Shown piece by piece: positions 28,361 through 38,468 of a DNA stretch of 64,000 nucleotides (its first letter is position 1; each line of letters opens with the position of its first letter). The translations under genes were made by a program, and so were the position numbers. The notes beneath the pieces were generated by a model. It did not search any database. It worked only from the letters and a program-made list of their open reading frames with translations, and was not told where the DNA came from. The stretch lies in assembly GCF_021023135.1 (NCBI RefSeq), contig NZ_PGFV01000001.1, forward strand, positions 248,001-312,000. The letters are read 5' to 3'. This DNA is from Brevibacterium sp. CCUG 69071 (GTDB taxonomy: Bacteria > Actinomycetota > Actinomycetes > Actinomycetales > Brevibacteriaceae).

Positions 28361-29404
28361 ATGACTTCGCTTCCGTACCATGGGCTGCGTCTGCTCGCCG
28401 TCCACGCCCACCCCGACGACGAATCCTCCAAGGGCGCCGGCACGAGTGCGAAGTATGCGTCATTGGGCGCGCGGGTCCTCATTGCGACGATGACCGGGGG
28501 AGAAGCCGGCGACATCCTCAATCCTGCGCTCCTGCAGAGTCCGAAGGCCAGCCGTGACATCGCTGGTCTGCGCCGCGAGGAGATGGCCGCTGCGGCCTCC
28601 GCGCTCGGTGCCGAGCACGTGTGGGTCGGCCACGTCGATTCGGGGCTGCCCGACGGGGATTTCGAGAACCAGACTCCGCCCGGCTGCTTCTACCGCGTCC
28701 CCGACGAGGTCGCCATGCTGCCTCTCGTGCACATCATCCGCACGTTCCGTCCCCAGGTGGTCACGACCTATGACGAGCTCGGCGGGTACCCCCATCCCGA
28801 TCACATCAAGAACCACGCCGTGACGATGGCCGCTGTCGCAGCGGCCGCGGATGGTCAGAGCTATCCCGAATTGGGCGAACCCTGGCAGGTCCAGAAGGTC
28901 TACTACAACCAGGACCTGTCGGCGAAGAAGTGGATGACCATCCACGAGAAGATGACCGCGGCGGGTCTCGAGTCCCCGTTCGCCGATCACATCGAGGACT
29001 TCAAGAAGCGCGATGCCGAACGCACCAACTGGCTGAGCACGCGGATCGCCTGCCACGAGTTCTTCCCCTCCCGCGACCGGGCACTGCTCTCCCACGCCAC
29101 GCAGATCGATCCCGAGGGCGGATTCTTCTCCGCCTCCCGCAAGGCCGCCCGCACCTACTGGCCGACCGAGGAGTTCGAGTTGGCCGTCGACAACACCGGA
29201 CGGGCGCCGCTGACTCCCGGAGTCGACTTCCAGGAGAGCGACCTCTTCGCGTCCGTGACCTTGGATGACGGCAGGAAGGTCCCCGCCGAGGGGATGCTGC
29301 CGGACTCTCCGCCGATCGAGGACGAGGACGCCGCGGCCGTCGAGGCCGCGAGCGAAGGACAGATGGCCGCCGAGGCGGTCCGGGAGCAGGGTGAGAGCGC
29401 ATGA
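28361..29404 (+). CDS. mca: Mycothiol S-conjugate amidase Mca
   Basis: Mca cleaves mycothiol S-conjugates of electrophiles and antibiotics to glucosaminyl-inositol and a mercapturic acid that is exported. The 347-residue product has the zinc motif AHPDDE at 16-21 and the later HPDH around 145-148, with the LmbE-like fold. Length and the long C-terminal part (TYWPTEEFELAVDNTG) distinguish Mca from the shorter-tailed deacetylase MshB. It shows that the host makes mycothiol. The last four bases form an ATGA overlap with the next gene. Confidence 0.94.
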   Translation: MTSLPYHGLRLLAVHAHPDDESSKGAGTSAKYASLGARVLIATMTGGEAGDILNPALLQSPKASRDIAGLRREEMAAAASALGAEHVWVGHVDSGLPDGDFENQTPPGCFYRVPDEVAMLPLVHIIRTFRPQVVTTYDELGGYPHPDHIKNHAVTMAAVAAAADGQSYPELGEPWQVQKVYYNQDLSAKKWMTIHEKMTAAGLESPFADHIEDFKKRDAERTNWLSTRIACHEFFPSRDRALLSHATQIDPEGGFFSASRKAARTYWPTEEFELAVDNTGRAPLTPGVDFQESDLFASVTLDDGRKVPAEGMLPDSPPIEDEDAAAVEAASEGQMAAEAVREQGESA

Positions 29405-29742
29405 TCGTGGTCGCGCAGAGCCCCAACCCCAGTCAGGCGCCCGACCCCGACCTTGTGACGCCGGGGACCATCGGCTTCCTCGCCACCCTGGCGATCGTCA
29501 TCGTCGTCATCTTCCTCATCCGGGATGCGCTGCGCCGGGTGCGTCGCGTGCGAGCCCGTGCAGAGGCCAGCGACGCCTACCCGATCCCGCTGCGCAAGCA
29601 CGCCGTGCCGAATCAGTCGAAGCTCTCGGGGCCCGAGCCGCGAGAACAGGATGCTGATTCCACCGACATTGACGCCGAACGCGACGGCGACCCGGAATCT
29701 GATCTTCCGCGGTCAGACATCGATCCGACCGAGACGAAGTAG
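29401..29742 (+). CDS. Small single-span membrane protein coupled to mca
   Basis: The 113-residue protein has a short N-terminus, one helix (about 22-42, TIGFLATLAIVIVVIFLI) and a cytoplasmic, first basic then acidic tail (EREDs and DxDPTE units). It overlaps mca by ATGA. A small gene in this position is common next to mca in actinobacteria (Rv1083-like by place), but no function is known. It converges on trhA after 33 bases. Confidence 0.75.
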   Translation: MIVVAQSPNPSQAPDPDLVTPGTIGFLATLAIVIVVIFLIRDALRRVRRVRARAEASDAYPIPLRKHAVPNQSKLSGPEPREQDADSTDIDAERDGDPESDLPRSDIDPTETK

Positions 29743-29775
29743 CTGAGCAAACAGCCGCGGTCTGTCTCGTTGCGC

Positions 29776-30564
29776 CTAGTTGTAGGCGGCGACGGCGGCG
29801 ACGAGCAGTGCCGCGAGATGGCAGCCGTAGCCGCAGATCGTGAGGATGTGGAAGATCTCGTGGAATCCGACCCACTTCGGTGAGGGATTCGGCCGCTTGA
29901 TCCCATAGATCACGGCGCCGATGATGTAGCACAGACCACCGGCGACGACGAGGATGCCGACCGTCGGGATCGACATCCACATCTGCGGAATATAACCGAC
30001 TCCGGCGACTCCGAAGCCCACATAGATGGGAACGAAGAGCCACCTCGGCGCGGTGGTGAAGATCGTGCGGAAGGCGACGCCGAGCGCGGCCGCTCCCCAC
30101 AGCACGGACAGCAGCAGGATGGCCTGATCGGTTCTGAGCATGAGCACGGCCAGCGGCGTATAGGTGCCGGCGGTGATGAGGAATATGTTCGCATGGTCCA
30201 GGCGTCGCAGGATCAGGCGTGCACGTGTGCGCCAGCGTCCGCGGTGATAGATCGCCGAGGTGCCGAACAGGAGCATTCCGGTGATCGCGAACACCGAGGC
30301 GGCCAGGCGCGATTCGATCGTGGGGGAGATGATGACGAGGGCGAAGCCGCCGATCATCGCCAGCGGAAACGCCCCGGCATGGAACCATCCGCGTAGTTTC
30401 GGCTTCACCTGTCCGGCGAGCTTGGCGAGCTCACGGCGCAGGGCCGAACGACGGCGGGCGATGCGCAGGGGATATGAGGTCCTGGAGCCGGTCTCGGCGG
30501 ACGTGCCATCGGCTGCTTTGCCCTCAGGGTCTGTTGGTGGGGGCTGTGTCACCGGTGCGTTCAT
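29776..30564 (-). CDS. trhA: TrhA/hemolysin III-family (PAQR) membrane protein
   Basis: The 262-residue product has a disordered, basic N-terminus (1-55) and seven membrane helices. PAQR metal-site motifs are present: SAIYHR after helix 2, RRLDHANIFLITAGTYTPL at helix 3 and the C-terminal GFHEIFHILTICGYGCHLAAL with the two histidines. TrhA has been linked to membrane energetics and fluidity; the name hemolysin III is historical. It is divergent from uppS across 104 bases, an arrangement also seen in mycobacteria. Confidence 0.9.
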   Translation of the reverse strand: MNAPVTQPPPTDPEGKAADGTSAETGSRTSYPLRIARRRSALRRELAKLAGQVKPKLRGWFHAGAFPLAMIGGFALVIISPTIESRLAASVFAITGMLLFGTSAIYHRGRWRTRARLILRRLDHANIFLITAGTYTPLAVLMLRTDQAILLLSVLWGAAALGVAFRTIFTTAPRWLFVPIYVGFGVAGVGYIPQMWMSIPTVGILVVAGGLCYIIGAVIYGIKRPNPSPKWVGFHEIFHILTICGYGCHLAALLVAAVAAYN

Positions 30565-30668
30565 GGGACAAGTTTATCGGCTCGACCTGTGGCTTCATTC
30601 AGCGTCCTGGGATAGTACTCTGGATGGTGTTCGAACCCGGCGGCGATGTGATTGGGAAAGAGGTCAGT

Positions 30669-31430
30669 GTGGCGCGACCAGTGAGCCTGCTCTACCGGCT
30701 CTATGAGCGGAGGCTCCTGCGCGAGCTCGACAAGTCCGTTCCCGTCCCGCGCCACGTCGGTGTCATCACCGACGGCAACCGCCGCTGGGCGAAGGAGTTC
30801 GGAGCGACCACGGCCGATGGACACCGGGCCGGGGCTGACAAGATCGTGGAGTTCCTCGGGTGGTGCTTCGAAGTCGATGTCGAGATCGTCACCCTCTACG
30901 TCCTGTCCAAGGAGAATCTGGCCAGGTCCGCCGAGGAGGTCGCCGTCCTCATCGAGATCATCTCCGACATGGTCGAGAAGATCGCTGCGCTCGACGATGT
31001 GCGCGTCCAGCTCGTCGGTGACCTCGACATCCTGCCCGACGATCTGCGGGCCCGCCTCGAAGCCGTCACCTCGGTGGGCGAATGCAGGATGCGGGTCAAC
31101 GTGGCCGTCGGATACGGCGGACGGCAGGAGATCGTCAATGCGGTGAAGTCGCTGCTGCGGTCTCGCACCGACGAAGGCACCGACCTCGAGTCGATCATCT
31201 CCGAACTCTCCCCGCAGCAGATCGGCGAACACCTCTACACCAAGGGACAGCCGGACCCGGATCTCATCATCCGCTCCTCCGGGGAGCAGCGGCTGTCCGG
31301 ATTCCTCATGTGGCAGAGCGCCTATTCGGAGTTCTATTTCTGCGAAGCCTATTGGCCGGATTTCCGCCGTACTGACTTCCTCCGTGCCGTCCGCGACTAC
31401 GGTCTGCGGCAGAGGCGATTCGGCAAGTAG
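30669..31430 (+). CDS. uppS: Isoprenyl transferase (cis-prenyltransferase, UppS family)
   Basis: This 253-residue enzyme condenses isopentenyl diphosphate onto allylic diphosphates in cis. The catalytic aspartate is D35 in DGNRRWAKE; H-R-A-G and the C-terminal PDLIIRSSGEQRLSGFLMWQSAYSEFYF complete the signature. GTG 30669 is chosen because AAAGAGG ends 5 bases before it; the ATG at 30624 has no such site. Its place next to trhA and phoH parallels mycobacterial Rv1086, which makes short-chain Z-farnesyl diphosphate, so either that or long-chain undecaprenyl/decaprenyl synthesis is possible. Confidence 0.92.
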   Translation: MARPVSLLYRLYERRLLRELDKSVPVPRHVGVITDGNRRWAKEFGATTADGHRAGADKIVEFLGWCFEVDVEIVTLYVLSKENLARSAEEVAVLIEIISDMVEKIAALDDVRVQLVGDLDILPDDLRARLEAVTSVGECRMRVNVAVGYGGRQEIVNAVKSLLRSRTDEGTDLESIISELSPQQIGEHLYTKGQPDPDLIIRSSGEQRLSGFLMWQSAYSEFYFCEAYWPDFRRTDFLRAVRDYGLRQRRFGK

Positions 31431-31528
31431 GGATTGCGCTTCGGAGCTGCGAGGCTGCGAGGGATCGCGCTTTGACGCTTCGAGGGTTCGTCCGCCTCGG
31501 GTCTGCGGGTGCTGAAGTCGGCCTTCAG

Positions 31529-32281
31529 TCAGCGCCTGCGGGCGATGAAGACCCATTCTCGTCCGGGTCTGTCGGGGACATCTCTGACCTCGTCGACCTC
31601 GAATCCGGCGGTCTCCAGCGCCGAGGTGATCTCCCCGTATGAGTGGAACCGCAGACGAGATCGTGATCCGATCGAATCCCCTGTTTCGTGGAACCGGTAG
31701 AGATGGGTGAATGACACGAACGGCAGGTCGACCTGACCGAGCATGAAGGTCTGGGTGACCTTGCCGATGCCGTCGATGTCGAGTGTGCGTGCCGGTGTCT
31801 GCGCCCAGGCCTGCCAGGCCCGTGCTGCGGGGTCGCGGGTCTCGAAGATCAGTCGGCCTCCGGTGCGCAGCCCGCGGGCACAGTCGGCGAACACCGACTC
31901 GAGTTCGGCGACGCCGAGGAACACTTGGGCGACGTTGCCGGTCATGGTGACCAGATCGGCATCGCTTGCCGGGATCTGCGCCGAGGTGCCGTGGCGCCAT
32001 TCGACTGTGGGGGAATCGCTGGGAGTGGCCGTGAGTGATTCGCTCGTTTCAGCCGCCTCGGCGATATCGAGTGAGGCGCGAGCTGGGTCGATGCCGATGA
32101 CCGTGCAACCGGCGGCGGCGAGAGCACGAGCGAGGACGCCGGTTCCGCATCCGAGGTCGATGACCTGTTCCGCTCCGTACTCCCGCGCCAGGGCCAGATA
32201 GTGCTCGAGATCCTCCCGAGGAGCCTCGAAGGCATCGTAGATCGCGGCGAGTCGAGGGTTGTCGAAGATCGCATCCGCCAT
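31529..32281 (-). CDS. Class I SAM-dependent methyltransferase
   Basis: The 250-residue product has the Rossmann methyltransferase motif I VIDLGCGTGVLARALA (about 40-55), an acidic motif II (GIDPARAS) and VTMTGNVAQVF as motif IV. The C-terminal half contains the SFTHLYRFHETG strand-turn typical of this cytosolic, substrate-unassigned group. No substrate can be named. It converges on uppS and is divergent from phoH. Confidence 0.88.
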   Translation of the reverse strand: MADAIFDNPRLAAIYDAFEAPREDLEHYLALAREYGAEQVIDLGCGTGVLARALAAAGCTVIGIDPARASLDIAEAAETSESLTATPSDSPTVEWRHGTSAQIPASDADLVTMTGNVAQVFLGVAELESVFADCARGLRTGGRLIFETRDPAARAWQAWAQTPARTLDIDGIGKVTQTFMLGQVDLPFVSFTHLYRFHETGDSIGSRSRLRFHSYGEITSALETAGFEVDEVRDVPDRPGREWVFIARRR

Positions 32282-32465
32282 AGCGCGAAACTAGCACACA
32301 CACCCCATTCATTCGAAGTTCATTGCGACGACTTTCCCGAACGCGCGTGCCGGTACCGGCCCGGGAGTCAAACGGGTTTAGGTTGGCAGTAGTTGGTCGA
32401 CACCAACCCGAGATCGGGGGATGTCAGAACCGGGTCTCGGCGGTACTCACGCCACAGGGGTCCCC

Positions 32466-33773
32466 ATGGCTGAAAATGTCCATACTTACGTTCTCGACAC
32501 CTCGGTCCTGCTCTCCGATCCGGGAGCACTGCTGCGCTTTGCAGAGCATCACGTCGTCATTCCGCTCGTCGTGGTCTCCGAGCTCGAGGGCAAACGCAAC
32601 CATCCCGAACTCGGCTTCACCGCCCGCAAGGCACTGCATATCCTCGATGACTTCCGCTCCGACTACGACCGTCTCGATGAGCCGATTCCCGTCGGGGAGG
32701 CCGGGGGAACCCTGCATGTCGAACTCAACCACATCGACTCCTCGACGATGCCCGTCGGGTTCGACCGCACCGAGAACGACACCCGCATCCTCGCCGTCGC
32801 CCGCAATCTCGCGGCAGAAGGCCACGATGTCGTTGTCGTGACGAAGGATGTGCCGATGCGAGTCAAGGCATCGGCGCTGGGCCTGCATGCCGAAGAGTAT
32901 CTGGCCGAACTCGCCGTGGACTCCGGCTTCACCGGGATGAGTGAACTGTCATTCGACGACGAGCAGATGTCCCAGTTCTACGACGAGGGATCGGTGACGT
33001 CCGAGGATGCTGCGGGGGAGGTCGTCAACACCGGGGTGGTCATCACCTCACCGCGCGGTTCGGCGCTCGGCCGGGTCCATCATGGCGGCAAGGTGTCCCT
33101 GGTCCGCGGGGATCGGGATGTGTTCGGAGTCCACGGACGCTCGGCGGAACAGCGAGTCGCCATCGACATGCTCCTCGACGATGCCCTCGGAATCGTGTCG
33201 TTGGGAGGGCGAGCCGGAACGGGGAAGTCCGCACTCGCCCTGATGGCAGGCCTGCAGAAGGTGCTCGAGGAGAACAAGCACTCGAAGATCATGGTCTTCC
33301 GGCCCATCTATGCCGTCGGCGGTCAGAATCTCGGTTACCTGCCGGGCAGCGAGGGGGAGAAGATGAACCCCTGGGCCGAGGCGGTGTTCGACACTCTCAG
33401 TGCGCTGGTCAGCAAGAACGTCATCGACGAGGTGGTCAATCGGGGCCTGCTCGAGGTCCTGCCGCTCACGCACATCCGCGGTCGGTCCCTCCACGATGCC
33501 TTCGTCATCGTCGACGAGGCGCAGTCGCTGGAGCGCAACGTCCTGCTGACGGTGCTCTCGCGCATAGGGATGAACTCGAAGGTGGTGCTCACCCACGATG
33601 TCGCTCAGCGCGACAATCTGCGCGTCGGTCGCCATGACGGCATCGCGGCGGTGATCGAGAGGCTCAAAGGCCACGACCTGTTCGCCCATGTGACGCTCAC
33701 CCGGTCCGAACGCTCGGAGATCGCCGCGCTGGTCACCGACGTGCTCGAGGAGTTCGACCCCTTCCGGTCGTGA
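32466..33773 (+). CDS. phoH2: PhoH-family ATPase with N-terminal PIN domain (PhoH2)
   Basis: The N-terminal PIN RNase domain (about 4-150) begins [12 protein letters not shown] and contains the acidic residues of the fold ([29 protein letters not shown]). The PhoH ATPase domain follows with Walker [12 protein letters not shown] near 247-257, the PhoH-typical [16 protein letters not shown] and Walker [11 protein letters not shown]. PhoH2 proteins are described as RNA helicase/RNases. ATG 32466 is preferred by homology of the PIN start; ATG 32421 in frame would add 15 residues. A PhoAT antitoxin gene known upstream of some phoH2 genes is not seen. Confidence 0.92.
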   Translation: MAENVHTYVLDTSVLLSDPGALLRFAEHHVVIPLVVVSELEGKRNHPELGFTARKALHILDDFRSDYDRLDEPIPVGEAGGTLHVELNHIDSSTMPVGFDRTENDTRILAVARNLAAEGHDVVVVTKDVPMRVKASALGLHAEEYLAELAVDSGFTGMSELSFDDEQMSQFYDEGSVTSEDAAGEVVNTGVVITSPRGSALGRVHHGGKVSLVRGDRDVFGVHGRSAEQRVAIDMLLDDALGIVSLGGRAGTGKSALALMAGLQKVLEENKHSKIMVFRPIYAVGGQNLGYLPGSEGEKMNPWAEAVFDTLSALVSKNVIDEVVNRGLLEVLPLTHIRGRSLHDAFVIVDEAQSLERNVLLTVLSRIGMNSKVVLTHDVAQRDNLRVGRHDGIAAVIERLKGHDLFAHVTLTRSERSEIAALVTDVLEEFDPFRS

Positions 33774-33784
33774 GCAGCGTGCGC

Positions 33785-33863
33785 CGCAGCGTCGAGCGCA
33801 GACCGCAGCGTCGAGCGCAGACTGTGTGCGGTCTGCGCTCGACGCTCAGGTCTGCGCTCGACG
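33785..33863. repeat. Four-copy palindromic repeat cluster after phoH2
   Basis: An element beginning GCAGCGTCGAGCGCAGAC occurs directly at 33786-33803 and 33805-33822. Its reverse complement follows at 33831-33846, and shortened at 33850-33863. The set can fold into nested hairpins. Confidence 0.9.
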
Positions 33864-33881
33864 TGCGAGCGGGGGATAGAA

Positions 33882-33918
33882 GAGGGGCGGCCCACCGGAG
33901 TCCGGTGGGCCGCCCCTC
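33882..33918. terminator. 18-bp perfect hairpin, phoH2 / fumarase
   Basis: GAGGGGCGGCCCACCGGA (33882-33899) and its exact complement at 33901-33918 surround a single G. Realistically the tip opens to a 5-base loop. It separates convergent genes. Confidence 0.85.
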
Positions 33919-33986
33919 GCGTGTCTGGCAATCAGCTCAACGCAGCCGGGCTCACGGCGGCCCGGCCACTGCCTGTGAAGCTGGGC

Positions 33987-35390
33987 CTACTTGTAGCTGC
34001 CGATCATCGTGGTGACGTCGAGGGCCTTGTCCAGGTCCGCCTCGGTGATGGAGCCGTCGGAGACGAAGCCGAGGTCGATCGTGGCTTCCTTGACGGTCAT
34101 CTTGTTGGCCACGGCGTGCTTGGCGATCTTCGCCGCCGCCTCGTAGCCGATGACCTTGTTCAGCGGGGTCACGATGGAGGGGCTCGCCTCGGCGAGGAAG
34201 CGGGCGCGTTCCTCATTGGCGGTGAGCCCGTCGATCATCTTCTCCGCCATGACGGTCGAAGCGTTGGCGAGCAGACGGATGGATTCGAGCAGATTCGAGG
34301 CCATGACGGGGATGCCGACATTGAGCTCGAAGGCGCCGTTCGTCGAAGACAGGGACACGGAGGTGTCATTGCCGATGACCTGGGCGGCCACCTGGATGGT
34401 GGCCTCGCAGATGACGGGATTGACCTTGCCCGGCATGATCGACGATCCCGGCTGCAGGTCGGGGATGGCGATCTCGCCGAGGCCGGTGTTCGGGCCTGAT
34501 CCCATCCACCGCAGGTCGTTGCAGATCTTCATGTAGCCGTAGGCGATGGTCCGCAGCTGACCGGAGGCCTCGACGAGTCCGTCGCGGTTGGCCTGGGCCT
34601 CGAAGTGGTTGCGGGCCTCGGTGATCGGCAAGCCCGTCTCCTCGGCGAGGATCGCGACGACCCGGGGGGAGAATCCGTCCGGGGTGTTGATGCCGGTGCC
34701 CACGGCGGTGCCGCCCTGGGGGACCTCAGCGACGCGGGGCAGGGAGGCCTCGATGCGCTCGATGCCGTAACGGACCTGGGCGGCGTATCCGCCGAATTCC
34801 TGACCGAGGGTCACCGGGGTGGCGTCCATGAGGTGGGTGCGGCCGGACTTGACGATGGAGGAGAACTCCTCGGCCTTCTTCTCCAGCGAGGTCGCCAAAG
34901 TCTCCATGGCCGGGATGAGCGTGCCGACGAGGGCCTTCGTCACGGCCAGGTGCACGGAGGTGGGGAAGACGTCGTTGGAGGACTGCGAGGCGTTGACGTG
35001 GTCATTCGGGTGCACGCTGATGCCCTCGGACTCGAGCGCCTTCGTGGCCAAGGAGGCGAGGACCTCGTTGGTGTTCATGTTCGATGAGGTGCCCGAGCCG
35101 GTCTGGAACACATCGATGGGGAAATGTGCGTCGTATTCGCCGGAGATCACAGCGTCGGCGGCGTTCTGGATGGCTGTGGAGCGGGCCTCGTCGAGGACAC
35201 CGAGCTCGAGATTGGCCTTGGCCGCGGCCTTCTTCACCTGCGCGAGCGCCGCGATGTGTGCGGACTCGAGGGTCTTGCCGGAGATCGGGAAGTTCTCGAC
35301 GGCGCGCTGGGTCTGAGCGCTGTAGAGGGCATCCTTGGGAACCTTCACTTCACCCATGGTGTCGTGTTCGATGCGAAATTCTTCGCTCAT
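33987..35390 (-). CDS. fumC: Class II fumarase
   Basis: Fumarase interconverts fumarate and malate in the TCA cycle. The 467-residue product has the class II landmarks [13 protein letters not shown] (about 100-112) and the superfamily signature [11 protein letters not shown] (about 314-324). The start ATG at 35390 ([13 protein letters not shown]) is fixed by AAAGGA 6 bases upstream. Length is normal for FumC. The iron-free class is typical of aerobic actinobacteria. Carbonic anhydrase and glpX lie upstream on the same strand, forming a central-carbon group. Confidence 0.96.
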   Translation of the reverse strand: MSEEFRIEHDTMGEVKVPKDALYSAQTQRAVENFPISGKTLESAHIAALAQVKKAAAKANLELGVLDEARSTAIQNAADAVISGEYDAHFPIDVFQTGSGTSSNMNTNEVLASLATKALESEGISVHPNDHVNASQSSNDVFPTSVHLAVTKALVGTLIPAMETLATSLEKKAEEFSSIVKSGRTHLMDATPVTLGQEFGGYAAQVRYGIERIEASLPRVAEVPQGGTAVGTGINTPDGFSPRVVAILAEETGLPITEARNHFEAQANRDGLVEASGQLRTIAYGYMKICNDLRWMGSGPNTGLGEIAIPDLQPGSSIMPGKVNPVICEATIQVAAQVIGNDTSVSLSSTNGAFELNVGIPVMASNLLESIRLLANASTVMAEKMIDGLTANEERARFLAEASPSIVTPLNKVIGYEAAAKIAKHAVANKMTVKEATIDLGFVSDGSITEADLDKALDVTTMIGSYK

Positions 35391-35504
35391 AGCTGTCCTT
35401 TCCGAGTTGCTGGATGGGTTGCGGATGACCACCGAGGCGGTCTGGTTCGGGGAGGTCACCCGGTGCGGACTGCGGCAGTCCGTCTCGGGCGGTGACCGGC
35501 CGGT

Positions 35505-36131
35505 TCAGGAGGAATGGGTGGAGATGGCCGATTCGTCGCCGCCGTGCTGAGCGACGACCGTCGTCCGGCCGTCGTGGAGCTGATAGGTGAGGCCGACGAT
35601 GATGAGGCGCCCCTCCTCGACCGCGCGGGCGATGATGGCGGAGAGCTGCATGATCTTCTCCACGGTGTCCATCGTGTTCTGGACGACGGTCTCATTGACG
35701 CTCGTCCGGTTGTTCTTCCTCGCCCGGGCCACGGTGGGCAGAATGCGGGCGACGACCTCGGAGATGAATCCCGGAGGAGTCTCACCGGAGTCGTAGGCAT
35801 TGTAGGCGGCCGTGACGGCACCGCAGCTGTCATGGCCGAGGACGACGAGGAGAGGCGTGCCGAGGACCTCGACGCCGTATTCGAGTGAGCCGAGAGTCAC
35901 CGGATCGACGACCTGGCCGGCATTGCGGACGACGAACATGTCGCCGAGGCCGACATCGAAGATCATCTCCGCGGCCACCCGGGAGTCGGAGCACCCGAAG
36001 AGCGTGACGAAGGGCGTCTGATCGTTCGACAGCGCCTCGCGTCGGGCCGTGTCCTGATTGGGGTGCTGCGGGACGTCGTCGACGAAACGCCGGTTACCCT
36101 CCAGCAGACGATTCCATGCTTGATTGGGCAT
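35505..36131 (-). CDS. Beta-class carbonic anhydrase
   Basis: The enzyme hydrates CO2 to bicarbonate. The 208-residue product has the zinc ligands C47, H100 and C103 with the catalytic dyad D49-R51 in FGCSDSRVAAE, and the GHDSCGAVTA block. No signal peptide is present, so it is cytosolic. Bicarbonate supply to carboxylases such as the acyl-CoA carboxylase in this window is the likely role. It stands between glpX and fumC on the same strand with gaps near 100 bases. Confidence 0.95.
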   Translation of the reverse strand: MPNQAWNRLLEGNRRFVDDVPQHPNQDTARREALSNDQTPFVTLFGCSDSRVAAEMIFDVGLGDMFVVRNAGQVVDPVTLGSLEYGVEVLGTPLLVVLGHDSCGAVTAAYNAYDSGETPPGFISEVVARILPTVARARKNNRTSVNETVVQNTMDTVEKIMQLSAIIARAVEEGRLIIVGLTYQLHDGRTTVVAQHGGDESAISTHSS

Positions 36132-36234
36132 CTCTTACGAACCTACTTCCGGGTGCGAGTCGAACTCCGTGCTCGAATCGGGTGACTCGGACCCACTCGC
36201 GGGCCCGACGGTTGATGGGGCTGTTCCCTCGTTC

Positions 36235-37359
36235 TCAGACGAGTCCGCGTCGGGCGGCCTCTTCGGCGGCCTCCACATAGGAATGGGTCTTCGCGGCCTG
36301 ATGCTCGGCGAAGACCTGACGCACGGTGCCCGACTTCGACCGCATGACCAGCGAATGGGTGGTCACACGACCGCCCTGGAACTTCACACCGTCGAGGAGG
36401 TCGCCGTTGGTGATGCCGGTGGCCACGAAGTAGCTGTTGTCGCCGGTGACGAGGTCATCGGTGTTGAGCACCTGGTTGACGTCGAGGCCGGCAGCGGACG
36501 CTGCTTCGCGTTCGGAGTCGTCCTGCGGCCACAGGCGTCCCTGGATGACTCCGCCCAGGGCCTTGATGGCGCAGGCAGTGATGATGCCCTCGGGGGTGCC
36601 GCCGATGCCCATGAGCATGTCGACTCCGGTACCCGGGCGGCAGGCGGCGATGGCGCCGGCGACGTCACCGTCGGAGATGAGCTGGATGCGAGCACCGGCG
36701 GCCCGGATCTCGTCGATCATCTGCTGGTGGCGGGGACGGTCGAGGATCATCACGGTCACGGAGGCGGGATCGTTGGTGCCTTTGCTCTTGGCGACCCGGC
36801 GGATGTTCTCGGACACGGGCAGTCGCATATCGACGGCGTCGGCGGCATCGGGTCCGGTGACGAGCTTCTCCATGTAGAAGACGGCGGAAGGATCGTACAT
36901 TGCCCCGTCCTCGGTGACGGCCATGACCGAGATCGCATTGGGCATTCCCAGGGCGGTCAGGCGAGTTCCGTCGATCGGATCCACTGCGACGTCGCAGTGG
37001 GCCCCTCCGCCGTCACCGACCTGCTCGCCGTTGAAGAGCATCGGCGCTTCGTCCTTCTCGCCTTCGCCGATGACGACGGTGCCGGCCATGCGGACGGTGG
37101 AGATGACGTTGCGCATCGCAGCCACTGCGGCGCCGTCGGCCTTGTTCTTGTCGCCGCGGCCCACCCAGGGGGCAGCAGCGATGGCGGCCGCCTCGGTGAC
37201 CCTGACGAGTTCGAGTGCGAGGTTGCGGTCAGGCGCATCGGCTCCGACCTGTGCTTGCTGGGACCACGCATCGGTCACCGCCACCGGCGGCGCTTCGGCA
37301 TCGACTCGGCCCCGGTCATGATGAGATTTCACGTCAGCAGATTCTAAGGAGTCACTCAT
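36235..37359 (-). CDS. glpX: Fructose-1,6-bisphosphatase class II
   Basis: GlpX hydrolyses fructose 1,6-bisphosphate in gluconeogenesis. The 374-residue product has [18 protein letters not shown] near 65-82, the metal-binding [13 protein letters not shown] (about 95-107) and DPIDGTRLT (about 126-134). The N-terminal 30 residues are a variable extension. It is the usual sole FBPase of many actinobacteria. It is divergent from the DUF4245 gene with about 200 bases between starts, as in mycobacteria. Confidence 0.96.
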   Translation of the reverse strand: MSDSLESADVKSHHDRGRVDAEAPPVAVTDAWSQQAQVGADAPDRNLALELVRVTEAAAIAAAPWVGRGDKNKADGAAVAAMRNVISTVRMAGTVVIGEGEKDEAPMLFNGEQVGDGGGAHCDVAVDPIDGTRLTALGMPNAISVMAVTEDGAMYDPSAVFYMEKLVTGPDAADAVDMRLPVSENIRRVAKSKGTNDPASVTVMILDRPRHQQMIDEIRAAGARIQLISDGDVAGAIAACRPGTGVDMLMGIGGTPEGIITACAIKALGGVIQGRLWPQDDSEREAASAAGLDVNQVLNTDDLVTGDNSYFVATGITNGDLLDGVKFQGGRVTTHSLVMRSKSGTVRQVFAEHQAAKTHSYVEAAEEAARRGLV

Positions 37360-37558
37360 GCCTCCAATTGTGCCACCCTCTCAGTTTGGGCGCGGACACC
37401 GGGACGAGTCTGTGTCCTTGACCACCTTCTCTGCCCCGAGATTGGCCCTTGATGCCGGACCCGAGGACAATGGCGTTGTGAATGTCCGAACCGATACCGA
37501 CGAGGCGGGATCGCAGGCGACCGTGACCAGCACGGGCGCCGGTCCCAAGGGAGTCCCC

Positions 37559-38128
37559 ATGGCTGACGAATCCGGAGTGATGCTCCCGGGTTCCCGCGAA
37601 GAGATGCGCTTCCTGCGGAAGAACTCGAACTGGGTCAATATGATCATCGCGATCCTCGCCTGCATGGCGGTGGTCGTCGTGCTCCTGCTCATCGCTCCGC
37701 AGCCCGAGGTCGACTCCGAACGCGTCGTCGACTATCAGGAGATCGCCGAGCAGTCCCAGGAGAATGCGGACTTCGATCTCATCGTCCCGCAGATTCCCGG
37801 CGGCTGGAACTCGAACGAGGCGAGTCTCGAGCGACTCAACGACTCCGAATACACCTCGTGGTACATGTCTTTCGTCGGTACCGAACGCCAGTGGGTGAGC
37901 ATCGAACAGGCTGAAGCCACGGAGCAGTGGGCGGAGAGGCACACCGGTGAGGCTGTCGCCGCCGAAACCGTCGACGTCGATGGTGCCGAGTTTCAGATCT
38001 ACCGGACGAACGAAGCCAAGGAATACTGGGTCACCGGCAAGGGCGACATGTACGTCGTCATCACTGCCATTGCGACCCCCGAGACCATCGACTCCTTTGC
38101 CCAGCAGGTCGCCGAGCAGCTGAAGTAG
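37559..38128 (+). CDS. DUF4245 membrane-anchored protein
   Basis: ATG 37559 is selected because AAGGGAG lies just upstream; an open frame extends further but begins inside the divergent promoter region. The 189-residue protein has one helix (about 26-47, MIIAILACMAVVVVLLLI) and an extracytoplasmic alpha/beta domain. FDLIVPQIPGGWNSNEA and the later EYWVTGKGDMYVVIT are typical of DUF4245, a family generally found next to glpX in actinobacteria. Function unknown. Confidence 0.85.
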   Translation: MADESGVMLPGSREEMRFLRKNSNWVNMIIAILACMAVVVVLLLIAPQPEVDSERVVDYQEIAEQSQENADFDLIVPQIPGGWNSNEASLERLNDSEYTSWYMSFVGTERQWVSIEQAEATEQWAERHTGEAVAAETVDVDGAEFQIYRTNEAKEYWVTGKGDMYVVITAIATPETIDSFAQQVAEQLK

Positions 38129-38177
38129 CCGAGCGGCTGCAAAAGCGGCGGCCCGGTCAGAACAGCTCGGGGTGCCG

Positions 38178-38417
38178 CTATTCGCTGTCGTCCGCGGTGT
38201 CTTCGCGTGCCTTGTCGAGGCGTTCGCGGGCACCGTCGAGCCAGGCTTGGCAGCGGTCGGCGAGGGATTCGCCTCGCTCCCACAGTCGCAGGGACTCCTC
38301 GAGCGGCAGGTTTCCTGCCTCGAGGCGTTTGACGATGGTCACGAGTTCTTCTCGTGCCTGTTCGTAGCTGAGTGTTTGGACGTCGGTCTCGGTCTGCTGT
38401 GCTGTCGGTTCCGTCAT
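38178..38417 (-). CDS. xseB: Exonuclease VII small subunit
   Basis: The 79-residue product has the XseB helical hairpin: LSYEQAREELVTIVKRLEAGNLPLEESL then LWERGESLADRC, at about 16-57. XseB binds XseA to form the single-strand exonuclease VII. It lies 51 bases downstream of xseA on the same strand, an operon. A short disordered, acidic tail follows the helices. Confidence 0.95.
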   Translation of the reverse strand: MTEPTAQQTETDVQTLSYEQAREELVTIVKRLEAGNLPLEESLRLWERGESLADRCQAWLDGARERLDKAREDTADDSE

Positions 38418-38468
38418 GGTTTCGTCCTTCGTGTGGGTTCTCTGTCTGGGGCCGTGGTGTCCGGTGAT

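Noticed and set aside
30620..30660. GTTCGAACCC resembling a tRNA T-loop upstream of uppS
   Set aside because: No acceptor stem, anticodon arm or D arm can be folded around it.
33785..33863. CRISPR array
   Set aside because: Copies alternate orientation and have almost no spacers.
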